Shown here: positions 7,656 through 16,834 of the stretch, one piece after another
How positions within the stretch are numbered: the first letter of the stretch is position 1
Layout: every line of letters begins with the position of its first letter
Origin: Gordonia soli NBRC 108243
Lineage (GTDB): Bacteria > Actinomycetota > Actinomycetes > Mycobacteriales > Mycobacteriaceae
Reading direction: 5' to 3'
Assembly: GCF_000334455.1 (NCBI RefSeq)
Contig: NZ_BANX01000038.1
Location: 26,684-90,683 of the forward strand
DNA: 64,000 nt
Position numbers and translations under genes: made by a program
The notes under the pieces: model-generated
Told to the model about the DNA's origin: nothing
What the model saw: only the letters and a program-made list of their open reading frames with translations
The model's database searches: none

Positions 7656-8921
7656 ATGAGCATCACCGACCCGAGCATCCACACCGACAGCACGTCCGCA
7701 CTCGCCAGCCGGTTCCTCGGCGTCCGCGGTCTCACCGACCTGTTGGCGTCCCGGTTGTCGCCGGAGGACCAGGTCCCGCAGTCGATGACCGAGTCGAGCC
7801 CGGCGAAATGGCATCGCGCACACGTCACCTGGTTCTTCGAAGAGTTCATCCTGCGGCCGCTGCCCTCCTATGCCGTGTACGACGAGAGCTACCGGTACCT
7901 CTTCAACTCGTACTACGAGGCCGTCGGCGCACGGCATCCGCGACCCGACCGCGGTCTGGTCACCCGACCGGGTGCGGCGGAGGTAGGCGGCTATCGCGAA
8001 TACGTCGACTCCGCGGTGGTCGAGGCGATCGAGTCTGGCGCACTCGACGACGCCGCACTCGACCTGATCGAGTTGGGCTGCCACCACGAGCAGCAGCACC
8101 AGGAACTGCTGCTGATGGACATCAAGCACCTGTTCTCGACGCATGCGTTCGGTCCGGCCTACGTCGACCGTCCGGCCGACGATGCGCACGCACCCGAGCC
8201 GCTGACCTGGCGATCGGTATCGGGCGGCGTGACGGAGATCGGTGCCCCGGCACCGGGTGCCGACCCCGCGGGATTCTCGTATGACAACGAGGGGCCGCGG
8301 CACCGGGTCTACCTGGAAGACTTCGAGATCGCCGAGCGGGCGGTCACCAATGCCGACTGGCTCGAGTTCATCGCCGACGGCGGCTACCACCGTCACGAGC
8401 TGTGGCTCTCCGACGGTTGGGCGCATCTCGGGCAGACCGCGTGGGAGGCACCCGGTTACTGGGAGTCGGGTGACGACGGGTGGACGACGTTCACGCTCTC
8501 GGGTCGGCGGCCGGTGGTCGCCGACGAGCCTGTCCTGCACGTGTCGTTCTTCGAGGCCGACGCCTTCGCTCGGTGGGCAGGCGCCCGATTGCCCACCGAG
8601 TTCGAGTGGGAGGCAGCGGCGGTCACCGCGGGCGATGCGCGCGGTCAGTTGCTCGACCCCGACCGATGTCATCCCGGTCGTGCGGGCGCGGCGATGATCG
8701 GCGACGTGTGGGAGTGGACGGCCAGTGCGTACCTGCCCTATCCCGGATTCGTGCCGGCCAACGGCGCTGTCGGCGAGTACAACGGGAAGTTCATGAACGA
8801 CCAGCATGTGCTCCGTGGTGCGAGTGCGGTCACGGTTCCAGGACACGAGCGCGCCACCTACCGGAACTTCTTTCCGGCCGCATCACGCTGGGCCTTCTCG
8901 GGGCTGCGACTCGCCCGATGA
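7656..8921 (+). CDS. egtB: Ergothioneine synthesis sulfoxide synthase EgtB
   Basis: Non-haem iron enzyme that couples hercynine to a thiol (gamma-glutamylcysteine, or cysteine in some types) with O2 to make the sulfoxide intermediate of ergothioneine. It has 421 residues, normal for the family. The N-terminal DinB-like helical bundle has the iron-ligand signature HHEQQHQE (about residue 144, HxxxHxE) after an early conserved His in KWHRAHVTWFFEEF. The C-terminal half is the formylglycine-synthase-like domain: AVTNADWLEFIADGGY, LPTEFEWEAAA, GDVWEWTASAY and FPAASRWAFSGLRLAR at the end. ATG at 7656 has GGGAGGCAG just upstream. It overlaps egtD by ATGA. The partner genes egtA, egtC and egtE are not beside it. 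Confidence 0.95.
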   Translation: MSITDPSIHTDSTSALASRFLGVRGLTDLLASRLSPEDQVPQSMTESSPAKWHRAHVTWFFEEFILRPLPSYAVYDESYRYLFNSYYEAVGARHPRPDRGLVTRPGAAEVGGYREYVDSAVVEAIESGALDDAALDLIELGCHHEQQHQELLLMDIKHLFSTHAFGPAYVDRPADDAHAPEPLTWRSVSGGVTEIGAPAPGADPAGFSYDNEGPRHRVYLEDFEIAERAVTNADWLEFIADGGYHRHELWLSDGWAHLGQTAWEAPGYWESGDDGWTTFTLSGRRPVVADEPVLHVSFFEADAFARWAGARLPTEFEWEAAAVTAGDARGQLLDPDRCHPGRAGAAMIGDVWEWTASAYLPYPGFVPANGAVGEYNGKFMNDQHVLRGASAVTVPGHERATYRNFFPAASRWAFSGLRLAR

Positions 8922-9901
8922 CGACTCGCCCGACGACCGTCGACATCGACGACCCGCTGGCCACTGACGTCTTGGCGGGTCTGTGGCAGGACCCGCCGAC
9001 CCTGCCGACCAAGTGGCTCTACGACGAGCGTGGCAGCCGGCTCTTCGACGAGATCACCCGACTGCCCGAGTACTACCCGACGCGCCGTGAGACCGAGATC
9101 CTGCGCGCGCACGGCGCCGAGATCGCCGCGTCCACCGATGCATCGACACTCGTCGAGTTCGGCTCGGGTACCTCGACCAAGACGCGATTGCTGCTCACCG
9201 CGTTCGCCGATCGGCACTCGGACGCCGCCGCCGGTGTGACCGAGCGGCCGCGGTATGTGCCCCTGGACGTGAGCGCCGAGATCTTGGCCGAGGCGTCCGC
9301 GACACTGGCCGTCGACTATCCGAGCATCGACATCACCCCGCAGGTCGCCGATTTCACGGCCGACGGCCTGACATTGCCCGACGCGGACGGTCCACTCGTG
9401 GCCGCATTCCTCGGCAGCACGATCGGCAACTTCGACACCGACGGTCGGGAGAAGTTCTTGTCCCGGCTCTCGTCCGCCCTGCGGACCGGTGACTTCCTCC
9501 TGCTCGGTGCCGACCTGATCAAGGACACCGGTCGGCTTCTCGCCGCCTACGACGACCGCGCCGGGGTCACCGCGGATTTCAGCCGCAACATGATCGAGGT
9601 GCTGCGTACCGGCCTGGACACCACGGGTCTCTACGCCGGTGACTTCGACCATGTCGCGCGATGGAATCCACGCGAGCACCGGATGGAGATGTCGCTGCGA
9701 GCACGCCGCGACGTCGTCGCGTGGTTCGGGGTGCTGCAGAAGGAGTGGCGCGCGTCGGCCGGCACGGAGATCGCCACCGAGATCAGTACCAAGTTCGACC
9801 GTGCCGAGCTGACCGCTGAGCTGGCCCGCGCCGGACTGACCGAGGTGCGCACGTGGACCGACGGCGCTCGAGATTTCGCGCTGGTCCTCGCCCGCCGTTG
9901 A
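8918..9901 (+). CDS. egtD: Histidine N-alpha-methyltransferase EgtD
   Basis: SAM-dependent methyltransferase that trimethylates histidine to hercynine, the first step of ergothioneine synthesis. It has 327 residues, close to the usual 321. Family marks: KWLYDERGSRLFDEITRLPEYYPTRRE (about 29-56), the SAM loop LVEFGSGTSTKTR (about 76), then AAFLGSTIGNF (about 162) and the substrate-side EMSLRARRD. The start ATG at 8918 overlaps the egtB stop (ATGA), which implies translational coupling. A much longer upstream reading frame is only the egtB shadow. The stop lies 1 bp from the stop of the convergent oxidoreductase gene. Confidence 0.95.
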   Translation: MTTRPTTVDIDDPLATDVLAGLWQDPPTLPTKWLYDERGSRLFDEITRLPEYYPTRRETEILRAHGAEIAASTDASTLVEFGSGTSTKTRLLLTAFADRHSDAAAGVTERPRYVPLDVSAEILAEASATLAVDYPSIDITPQVADFTADGLTLPDADGPLVAAFLGSTIGNFDTDGREKFLSRLSSALRTGDFLLLGADLIKDTGRLLAAYDDRAGVTADFSRNMIEVLRTGLDTTGLYAGDFDHVARWNPREHRMEMSLRARRDVVAWFGVLQKEWRASAGTEIATEISTKFDRAELTAELARAGLTEVRTWTDGARDFALVLARR

Positions 9902-9902
9902 C

Positions 9903-10931
9903 TCACCCCGCTGCGAGCAGCGCTCGCACCCGGGGGATCACCTCGGTCCCGTACAACTCGATGCTGCGCATCAGGGCCGCGTGGCCCAGGGTGCCGTGTG
10001 AGTACTTCATGTCGAATCGACTGAGGCCCAGCGCAGAAGCGGTGCCCGCGATCTTTGCGGCGACGGTGTCGGGGGAGCCGACGTAGAGCGACCCGCCGGG
10101 TCCCGTGGCCCGTTCGAACTCGATGTGGGTCACCGGCGGCCATCCGCGTTCGCGGCCGATGCGGTCCATGTACACCCGATAGTGCGGCCAGAGCTGGTCG
10201 CGCGCTTCGGAGTCCGAGTCGGCCACGTGTCCGGGCGAGTGCACGCCGATGGGCAGTTCGTCGTGACCGGTCTCGCGCAGCGCTCGCCGGTAGAGGTCCG
10301 CGTACGGGGTGAACCGGAGTGGATCGCCACCGATGATCGCGAGCATGAGCGGTAGACCGTAGGACGCCGCACGCACCACCGACTCCGGGCTGCCGCCGAC
10401 CGCGATCCATGTCGGCAAGGGGGCGTTCTCCAGCTGCGGATACACCGACTGGGCGGTCAACGGGGTGCGCGTCGAACCCGACCACGTGACCGGCTCCCCG
10501 CGGCGGAGCAGGTCGAAGAGCGACAGCTTGTCGGTGAAGAGTTCTTCGTACTGGGCGAGGTCGTACCCGAACAGCGGGAAGGACTCGGTGAACGACCCGC
10601 GACCCAGGATCACCTCGGCGCGACCGTTCGACAAGGCGTCCACGGTGGCGAAGCGTTCGAAGACCCGGATCGGATCGTCGGAACTCAGCACCGTCACGGC
10701 AGACCCGACGCGAATGCGTTCGGTGCGTGCGGCGATCGCGCCGAGGACCACCTCGGGTGCCGACACCGCGAAGTCGTCGCGGTGGTGTTCGCCGACGCCG
10801 ATGAAGTCGATGCCGACCCGGTCGGCGAGCTCAGCCTGTTCGACGAGATCGCGCAGGGACTGCGCAGCGGTTCGCGGCGTGCCGTCCGCATCGACGGTGA
10901 CATCGCCGAAGGTGTCGAGTCCCAGTTCCAT
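9903..10931 (-). CDS. LLM class flavin-dependent oxidoreductase
   Basis: A 342-residue protein of the bacterial luciferase-like, F420/FMN-dependent TIM-barrel family. It shows MELGLDTFGDV at the start, VEQAELADRVGIDFIGVGEHH (about 29-50), the GSAVTVLSSDDPIRVFERFATVDALSNGRAEVILGRG block (about 76-112), and SPGHVADSDSEARDQ. The substrate is unknown; members of this subgroup are oxidoreductases of many small molecules. It is a single gene, convergent with egtD with only 1 bp between the stops, so the two transcripts must overlap. Confidence 0.88.
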   Translation of the reverse strand: MELGLDTFGDVTVDADGTPRTAAQSLRDLVEQAELADRVGIDFIGVGEHHRDDFAVSAPEVVLGAIAARTERIRVGSAVTVLSSDDPIRVFERFATVDALSNGRAEVILGRGSFTESFPLFGYDLAQYEELFTDKLSLFDLLRRGEPVTWSGSTRTPLTAQSVYPQLENAPLPTWIAVGGSPESVVRAASYGLPLMLAIIGGDPLRFTPYADLYRRALRETGHDELPIGVHSPGHVADSDSEARDQLWPHYRVYMDRIGRERGWPPVTHIEFERATGPGGSLYVGSPDTVAAKIAGTASALGLSRFDMKYSHGTLGHAALMRSIELYGTEVIPRVRALLAAG

Positions 10932-11130
10932 CGGGGGCCTTCCGGATCAGGTCGCCCGGCGGGCGACGCCATGGTGGCGATGACGAGTTCTCGCCGGTGG
11001 GTCCACGCTGGTCGTTCGACCGTCGCGAAGTGCCTCGTTGTGGGACTCTATGTGCGCGTCCATGCCGACGCACCGGCGCCGCCCCCCAACCGTGCGCCGG
11101 TCTCCTCCCCTCTTACGAAGGAGCCGCCCC

Positions 11131-11511
11131 ATGTGGGACTCGTTCTGGGATTTCCTCTGGTACACGATCGTCATCTTCGCGTTCGTGGCCTACCTCATCG
11201 TGCTCTGGCACGTCATCACCGACCTGTTCCGCGACAAAGCGGCATCCGGTCTGGAAAAGGCGGTGTGGGTGGTCTTCCTGATCATCCTCCCGTATCTCAC
11301 GGCCATCGCCTACCTGCTGTTCAAGGGTCGGGGCATGGCCGAGCGTCAGCGCGCCGCGGTGGCCGAGGCCAAGCAGGCCTCCGACGACTACATCAAGTCG
11401 GTGGCCGGCACGACTCCGGCGCAGCAGATCGCCGAGGCCAAGAAGCTCCACGAATCGGGTGCCATCACCCAGGAGGAGTTCGATGCGTTGAAGGCCAAGG
11501 CGCTCGCCTGA
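11131..11511 (+). CDS. SHOCT-type small membrane protein with PLDc_N-like domain
   Basis: A 126-residue protein. Two membrane helices (YTIVIFAFVAYLIVLWHVI, about 11-29, and VWVVFLIILPYLTAIAYLLF, about 47-66) surround a short loop like the PLDc_N domain found at the start of cardiolipin synthases. After a charged linker it ends in a SHOCT motif, AEAKKLHESGAITQEEFDALKAKAL (about 101-125), a short oligomerisation element. The ATG at 11131 has a GAAGGAG box at 11117-11123. Function unknown; small SHOCT membrane proteins are common in actinobacteria. Confidence 0.85.
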   Translation: MWDSFWDFLWYTIVIFAFVAYLIVLWHVITDLFRDKAASGLEKAVWVVFLIILPYLTAIAYLLFKGRGMAERQRAAVAEAKQASDDYIKSVAGTTPAQQIAEAKKLHESGAITQEEFDALKAKALA

Positions 11512-11535
11512 GACCCGCACCTCGTCGGACATCGA

Positions 11536-11571
11536 ACGGCGGCCGGCTCCACGTGGTGGACCGGTCGCCGT
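11536..11571. terminator. Stem-loop between convergent genes
   Basis: ACGGCG-G-CCGG-CT-CCAC at the left pairs with GTGG-AC-CGG-T-CGCCGT at the right around a GTG loop. It lies just after the SHOCT gene and before the 3' end of the HAD gene. Confidence 0.5.
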
Positions 11572-11699
11572 CGTGCGTGGAGAAGTCGGCGATGACGCGG
11601 CCGACGAGCCACGACCATTCCCAATCGCAACGGTTCCCGGTGCGGCCGTGTCGGTGTAGCCAGACCCGTCAGACCGGACCCGACGACCCGGCCCATGAG

Positions 11700-12491
11700 T
11701 CAGGGCTGCGCGACCTCGAAGGGATTGTCGGTGTGACCGACCAGATCTGCGACCGACGAGATGACACGGGTCGGCCGGTACGGGTAGAGCTCGACCGACT
11801 GCGGTGTCGAGATCCCCGACAGCACCAGGATCGTCTGCATGCCCGCCTCCAGGCCGGCGATGATGTCGGTGTCCATCCGATCACCGATCATCAACGTGTT
11901 CTCCGAGTGGGCACCCATCTGCCGCAGCGCCGATCGCATCATCAGCGGATTGGGCTTTCCGACGTAGTAGGGGTCGCGGCCGGTCGCGCGGGTGATCAAG
12001 GCCGCCACCGCACCCGTCGCAGGTAGCGATCCGCTCGACGACGGACCCGTCGCGTCGGGGTTGGTGGCGATGAACCGCGCACCTCGTTCGACCAGACGGA
12101 TCGCGGTGGTGATCGCCTCGAAGGAGTAGGTGCGGGTCTCGCCGAGGACCACGTAATCGGGCTCGACATCGGTGATGACGTAACCGATCTCGTGTAGCGC
12201 CGTCGTCAGACCCGACTCGCCGACCACGTACGCGGTACCACCCGGACGCTGCGTCTCGAGGAAGCGCGCGGTTGCCAGCGCCGACGTCCAGATGGACTCC
12301 TCCGGGATGTCGAGTCCGATGCCGAGGAGTCGGGCACGGAGGTCGCGAGGGGTACGGATCGAGTTGTTGGTGAGGACCGTGAACGGGACCTCTCGTTCGC
12401 GCAGTTCCGCGAGGAAGGCGTCGGCGCCCGGGATGAGGTGCTCCTCGCTCACGAGCACGCCGTCCATGTCCATCAGGTAGTTACAGCTCAT
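11700..12491 (-). CDS. HAD-IIA family phosphatase (NagD-like)
   Basis: A 263-residue HAD-superfamily hydrolase of class IIA. Motif I is MDMDGVLV (about residues 7-14, nucleophile Asp), motif II is TVLTNNSIRTPRDL (about 38-52), the cap domain lies in the middle, then GKPNPLMMRSALRQM with the motif III Lys (about 178) and motif IV GDRMDTDIIAGLEAGMQTILVLSG (about 198-221). Substrate is probably a small phosphorylated sugar or nucleotide, as for NagD; it is not known. Start at 12491. It is a single gene, divergent from the peptide transporter operon. Confidence 0.9.
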   Translation of the reverse strand: MSCNYLMDMDGVLVSEEHLIPGADAFLAELREREVPFTVLTNNSIRTPRDLRARLLGIGLDIPEESIWTSALATARFLETQRPGGTAYVVGESGLTTALHEIGYVITDVEPDYVVLGETRTYSFEAITTAIRLVERGARFIATNPDATGPSSSGSLPATGAVAALITRATGRDPYYVGKPNPLMMRSALRQMGAHSENTLMIGDRMDTDIIAGLEAGMQTILVLSGISTPQSVELYPYRPTRVISSVADLVGHTDNPFEVAQP

Positions 12492-12536
12492 CTCCCGATT
12501 ATCGACCCCGTCGCCGCGATACCTGCCGCCTTCGGC

Positions 12537-12588
12537 GACAAACCGTCACCGGACAATCCGTCACGGACAAACCGTCACGGACAAACCG
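12537..12588. repeat. 14-bp tandem repeats upstream of the dpp-like operon
   Basis: About 3.6 units of GACAAACCGTCACG: 12537-12551 (one extra base), 12552-12565 (one change), 12566-12579 and a partial 12580-12588. They lie in the 293-bp gap before the transporter operon and could be an operator array or slippage product. Confidence 0.65.
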
Positions 12589-12784
12589 GCCCGGTGCCGC
12601 CCGTGTGCCCGACCCACCGCGCGCCGAACCCCGGCACGATGCCGACTCTCCTGTCAGACTGTCTCCCACGTCCACGGGCCCGGTCCGGCCCGCGTCGGAT
12701 GCCCAGCCCGCATCCGGCCGACTCGAGTGACGGGGGAACAGCCATGCCGTGCGCCGACGATCGCAGCTCCGCAGTGGGGCAGCG

Positions 12785-13768
12785 GTGATCGGATACGTCG
12801 GTAAGCGCATCGCGACCTGGGCGGTGCTGGTCTTCCTGGCGACCAATCTGACCTGGTTCCTCGCCACCTGGTTTCTCGACCCGCGCTCGAACTACGCGTT
12901 GCGCCGGCCGCCGCTACCCGACTCCGTGGTCGACACGACGCTCACCAGCTACAACCTGAACGACAAGACGCCGTTGATCGAGCGTTGGTGGACGTGGCTC
13001 AGTGGCATCCTGCTGCACTGGGACTGGGGAGCGACCCCGGTCGGTGAGAGCGTGAACGGCGAGGTCGGCTACCGCATTCTCACCTCGGTACAACTGGTAG
13101 CGGGGGCCACGATCATCGCGACGGTCCTCGGAGTGGGACTCGGGGTGTACACCGCGCTGCGGCAATACCGATTCGCCGACCGCGCATGGCAGTTCATCTC
13201 CATCGCCGCCATCAACATCCCGGTCGCCGTGGCCGGCCTCGGCATCGTGCTGCTCGGCATCTCGCTGAACCAGTCGGTCGGGCACACCGTCCTCTACGTC
13301 GCCGGGTCCGGCGGAGTCGATGTCCACGGCTTCTTCCCGGTACTTGCCGACCGCCTGCGGCACCTGATCCTCCCGACGCTCACGCTCGTCGTGGTGCAGT
13401 ACGCCGGTCTCCACTTCGTCCAGCGCTCACTGCTCCTCGACACCATCGATGCCGACTATGTGCGCACGGCCCGCGCCAAGGGCTTGACCCGGGGCACTGC
13501 TGTCCGGCGACACGCACTGCGTACCGCGATCATCCCGGTCGCGGTGGGCGTGGCCTTCGCGATCCCCGCGGTGTTCGTCGGAGCGGTGATCACCGAGACC
13601 ATCTTCGGTTGGGAAGGGATGGGCAGATACTTCGTGACCTCCATCGGCACCAACGACATCCACGGCGCGGTCGCGGTGGCCGCCTTCGGTGCTCTGACGA
13701 CGGCTGTCGGCGCCATCCTGGCCGACATCGTGGTGGTCTATCTCGATCCCCGGGTCCGGGTGGGCTGA
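12785..13768 (+). CDS. ABC transporter permease, DppB/OppB type
   Basis: First permease of a peptide/nickel-class importer. GTG at 12785 (MIGYVGKRIATWAVLVFLATN) begins with the typical first membrane helix; the longer frame adds only a Ser/Arg-rich non-conserved lead. About six helices follow. The permease EAA loop that contacts the ATPase is visible as DADYVRTARAKGLTRGTAVRRHALRTAIIPV (about 220-250). The four next genes complete the importer and are spaced by 1 bp or overlap, so they form one operon. The substrate cannot be read from the permease. Confidence 0.9.
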   Translation: MIGYVGKRIATWAVLVFLATNLTWFLATWFLDPRSNYALRRPPLPDSVVDTTLTSYNLNDKTPLIERWWTWLSGILLHWDWGATPVGESVNGEVGYRILTSVQLVAGATIIATVLGVGLGVYTALRQYRFADRAWQFISIAAINIPVAVAGLGIVLLGISLNQSVGHTVLYVAGSGGVDVHGFFPVLADRLRHLILPTLTLVVVQYAGLHFVQRSLLLDTIDADYVRTARAKGLTRGTAVRRHALRTAIIPVAVGVAFAIPAVFVGAVITETIFGWEGMGRYFVTSIGTNDIHGAVAVAAFGALTTAVGAILADIVVVYLDPRVRVG

Positions 13769-13769
13769 C

Positions 13770-14684
13770 ATGGCAACGTATTACGAGGACGACGACGCCG
13801 GTGGTCGCGACGCGCCGGTCGCCCGCCGACCGTCCGGACGTGGACGCCTGGTCGCGAAGCGGTTCGCGCGCCATCGATCTGCGATGGCGGGTCTCGTCGT
13901 CTTCATCGCACTCGTGCTCTTCGCGGTGCTCGGCGACGTGTTCGCATCGCACTCGTACACCGACACCGACTTCCTCGCCATCGGGTTCCCGCCCGGGGCG
14001 GATCACTGGTTCGGGACCAACGATGCGGGCAACGACCTCTACGCGCAGGTGGTGCACGGTCTGCAGCGGTCGTTGACGATCGCGCTGTCGGTCGCGGCCG
14101 GCACCACCGTGCTCGCCGCCCTGGTGGGTGCGGGCGCGGCGTACTTCGGCGGCTGGGTGCAGCGTGTCGTGCTGGGCATCCTGTACCTGCTGCTGGTGGT
14201 ACCGACCTTCCTGATCCTCGCGCTCGTCTCCAGCTCGACCGGCGGGGACTGGCGCTGGCTGATAGTGGTGCTCACCCTGTTCGGGTGGATGATGTTGGCG
14301 CGCATCATCCATTCGATGGCGGTGTCGATCCGCGAACGCGACTACGTCACCGCAGCGCGGTATCTGGGCGAACCGGCGCCGGTGATCATCGTCCGGCACA
14401 TCCTGCCCAACCTCGCGTCGCTGCTCGTCATCAACTTCGCGCTCGGGGTGGTCGCCACCGTGCTCGCCGAGACCGGACTCTCCTTCCTCGGCCTGGGGGT
14501 CGCCATTCCCGACGTCTCCCTCGGCGGTCTGCTGCAGTCCGGGGCCGGATCGCTGGCGGCATCGCCCTGGCTGTTCTACTTCCCGGCGGCGACATTGACG
14601 CTGCTGACGGTCTCGATGGCCCTGATCGCCGATGGCCTCCGAGATGCGTTGGACCCCAGGGCTCGCACAGGGGTACGCCGATGA
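13770..14684 (+). CDS. ABC transporter permease, DppC/OppC type
   Basis: Second permease of the same importer, 304 residues, starting 1 bp after the DppB-like stop. A Pro/Arg-rich cytoplasmic lead is followed by the OppC N-terminal helix (MAGLVVFIALVLFAVLGDVFA, about 37-57), the conserved periplasmic HWFGTNDAGNDLYAQVVHG (about 78-96) and the EAA loop RERDYVTAARYLGEPAPVIIVRHILPN (about 188-214). Five further helices are visible. It overlaps the next in-frame ATG by ATGA. Confidence 0.92.
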   Translation: MATYYEDDDAGGRDAPVARRPSGRGRLVAKRFARHRSAMAGLVVFIALVLFAVLGDVFASHSYTDTDFLAIGFPPGADHWFGTNDAGNDLYAQVVHGLQRSLTIALSVAAGTTVLAALVGAGAAYFGGWVQRVVLGILYLLLVVPTFLILALVSSSTGGDWRWLIVVLTLFGWMMLARIIHSMAVSIRERDYVTAARYLGEPAPVIIVRHILPNLASLLVINFALGVVATVLAETGLSFLGLGVAIPDVSLGGLLQSGAGSLAASPWLFYFPAATLTLLTVSMALIADGLRDALDPRARTGVRR

Positions 14685-14728
14685 TCGCTCGTCACTTCTC
14701 GCCACCGCCGACACAGGGGGACCCGCCG

Positions 14729-16834
14729 ATGACGACCACCGCCGGTGAACCCGCCGCTGCCGCCTCCGACGACCTCGCCCGGGGCGCACCCCCGGTATTG
14801 CGTGTGCGCGATCTGTCGGTCTCCTTCGGTAGCGAGGCCGGACGGGTGGATGCGGTGCGGGGTGCCGACTTCGACATCGCGCCCCGATCGACACTGGCCG
14901 TGGTCGGTGAGTCCGGCTCGGGGAAGTCGGTCACGGCCCTGGCGGTCATGGGATTGCTCCCGGAGGCTGCCACCGTCACGGGATCGGTGCAGTTGGCCGG
15001 CCGCGAGCTGCTGGGTCTCGACGACCGCGCGCTGTCGCGGATCCGTGGGCGGGAGGTCGCGATGATCTTCCAGGACCCGCTGTCGGCGTTGACGCCGGTC
15101 TACACGGTTGGTGCTCAGATCGCCGAGGCGATCGGCGTCCACCGGTCGGTGGGACGCCGCGAGGCGATGCGTGAGGCGGTGGAACTACTTGCAGCCGTGG
15201 GTATCGCCGATCCGGCGCGACGAGCGGCAGCCTTTCCCCATGAGCTCTCCGGCGGGATGCGCCAGCGGGTCATGATCGCGATGGCCATCGCCAACGATCC
15301 TGCACTGATCATCGCCGACGAGCCGACCACGGCACTCGACGTCACGGTCCAGGCCCAGATCCTCGACCTGCTGGCATCGGTCCGCGACCGCACGGATGCC
15401 GCACTGATGCTGATCACCCACGACCTCGGCGTCGTCGCCGGCACAGCGGACGACGTCGTGGTGATGTACGCCGGCCGGGCCGTCGAGACCGCCGACGTGG
15501 ACACCACGTTCACCGCACCCAGCATGCCGTACACCATCGGATTGCTCGGAGCCGTGCCACGTCTGGGCGACACGACGGTGCCGCTGACCGCAGTGCCCGG
15601 CACGCCGCCCACGTTCGTCGACGTCGCGGACGCGTGTCCGTTCGTGCTGCGATGCCCGATCGCGGAGGACCGTTGTCGGGAGTCCGAGCCGGTGCTACGG
15701 GACATCGCCGACGGTCATTCGGTGGCCTGCATCCGGGCCGACGAGATCGACGCCGCCGGTGAGATCAACGGCGTGCCCGTCTATCCGATACGTACCGGCG
15801 GGCTCACGCGAACTGTCGATACCGACTCCCCCGTGGTGCTCTCGGTACGAGATCTCCGGAAAGAGTTCGCGCTGACGTCGTCGGTGCTCCGCCGCAAGGT
15901 CGGTGCGGTCCGAGCGGTCACGGGGGTCACTTTCGACATCCGAGCAGGCGAGACGCTGGCGATCGTCGGAGAGTCGGGGAGCGGCAAGTCGACGACGTTG
16001 CGTGAGCTGCTGGAGTTCTCGCAGCCCGCGGGAGTGGTCCGGATCGGGGACGTCGATCCGGCGACGGCAGACCGGCGACGGGTCCGCACCCTGCGCCGTG
16101 ACGTGTCGATGGTCTTCCAGGATCCCGGGGAGGCGCTCGATCCGCGTTTCACCGCCTACGACGTCGTCGCCGAACCGCTTCGTGCGCTGGGCCTCTCGCG
16201 CCGCGACACCGAGGATCGCGTGACCACCCTGCTCCGCCGGGTCGGGCTCGATCCGTCCCACGCGGATCGCTTCCCGGCTGCGTTCTCCGGCGGTCAGCGT
16301 CAGCGCATCGCGATCGCGCGGGCACTGGCCACCGAGCCGGATCTCATCGTGCTGGACGAACCGCTGTCGGCGCTCGACGTGTCGGTGCAGGCGGATGTCG
16401 TTACGCTGCTCCGCGAACTGCAGGAACAGACCGGTGTTGCCTATCTGGTCGTGGCACACGACCTGTCGGTCATCGCCCACCTCGCCGATCGCGTCGCAGT
16501 GATGTATCTCGGTGGATTCAGTGAGATCGGCGCGGTCGCCGATGTGTTCGGCGCGCCTGCGCACCCGTATACCCGGGCATTGCTGTCGGCGGTGCCGGTG
16601 CCCGACCCGGTGGTCGAACGTCGTCGCGTCCCGATCCGGCTGCGTGGCGAGCCGCCTGCGCCGACCGAACAACAGGTCGGCTGTCCGTTCGTGTCCCGGT
16701 GTCCGCTCCATCCGACACTCGATCCCGCTCGGCGTGGCCGGTGCATCGACGAGTTCCCGCAATTGCGTGAGGTCGGGACAGGCCACCGATCTGCCTGTCA
16801 CCACACCGATCTCGTCCTCGAGGAGTCGTCATGA
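14729..16834 (+). CDS. Fused double ATPase of a peptide-type ABC transporter (DppD-DppF)
   Basis: Two complete ATPase subunits in one 701-residue chain, an arrangement found in many actinobacterial Opp/Dpp systems. First half: Walker A GESGSGKSV, signature LSGGMRQR, Walker B LIIADEPTTALD, then the oligopeptide-specific Cys-rich tail CPFVLRCPIAEDRC. Second half: Walker A GESGSGKST, signature FSGGQRQR, Walker B LIVLDEPLSALD, and tail CPFVSRCPLHPTLDP. The start at 14729 is preferred as AGGGGGA lies at 14715-14721; the ATG at 14681 overlaps the permease stop and would add 16 residues. It overlaps the binding-protein gene by 4 bp. Confidence 0.92.
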   Translation: MTTTAGEPAAAASDDLARGAPPVLRVRDLSVSFGSEAGRVDAVRGADFDIAPRSTLAVVGESGSGKSVTALAVMGLLPEAATVTGSVQLAGRELLGLDDRALSRIRGREVAMIFQDPLSALTPVYTVGAQIAEAIGVHRSVGRREAMREAVELLAAVGIADPARRAAAFPHELSGGMRQRVMIAMAIANDPALIIADEPTTALDVTVQAQILDLLASVRDRTDAALMLITHDLGVVAGTADDVVVMYAGRAVETADVDTTFTAPSMPYTIGLLGAVPRLGDTTVPLTAVPGTPPTFVDVADACPFVLRCPIAEDRCRESEPVLRDIADGHSVACIRADEIDAAGEINGVPVYPIRTGGLTRTVDTDSPVVLSVRDLRKEFALTSSVLRRKVGAVRAVTGVTFDIRAGETLAIVGESGSGKSTTLRELLEFSQPAGVVRIGDVDPATADRRRVRTLRRDVSMVFQDPGEALDPRFTAYDVVAEPLRALGLSRRDTEDRVTTLLRRVGLDPSHADRFPAAFSGGQRQRIAIARALATEPDLIVLDEPLSALDVSVQADVVTLLRELQEQTGVAYLVVAHDLSVIAHLADRVAVMYLGGFSEIGAVADVFGAPAHPYTRALLSAVPVPDPVVERRRVPIRLRGEPPAPTEQQVGCPFVSRCPLHPTLDPARRGRCIDEFPQLREVGTGHRSACHHTDLVLEESS

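Noticed and set aside
5970..8846. 958-residue open frame on the minus strand
   Set aside because: It crosses the DUF5709, Clp-N and egtB genes in antisense, has no recognisable domain, and the composition is that of antisense high-GC sequence.
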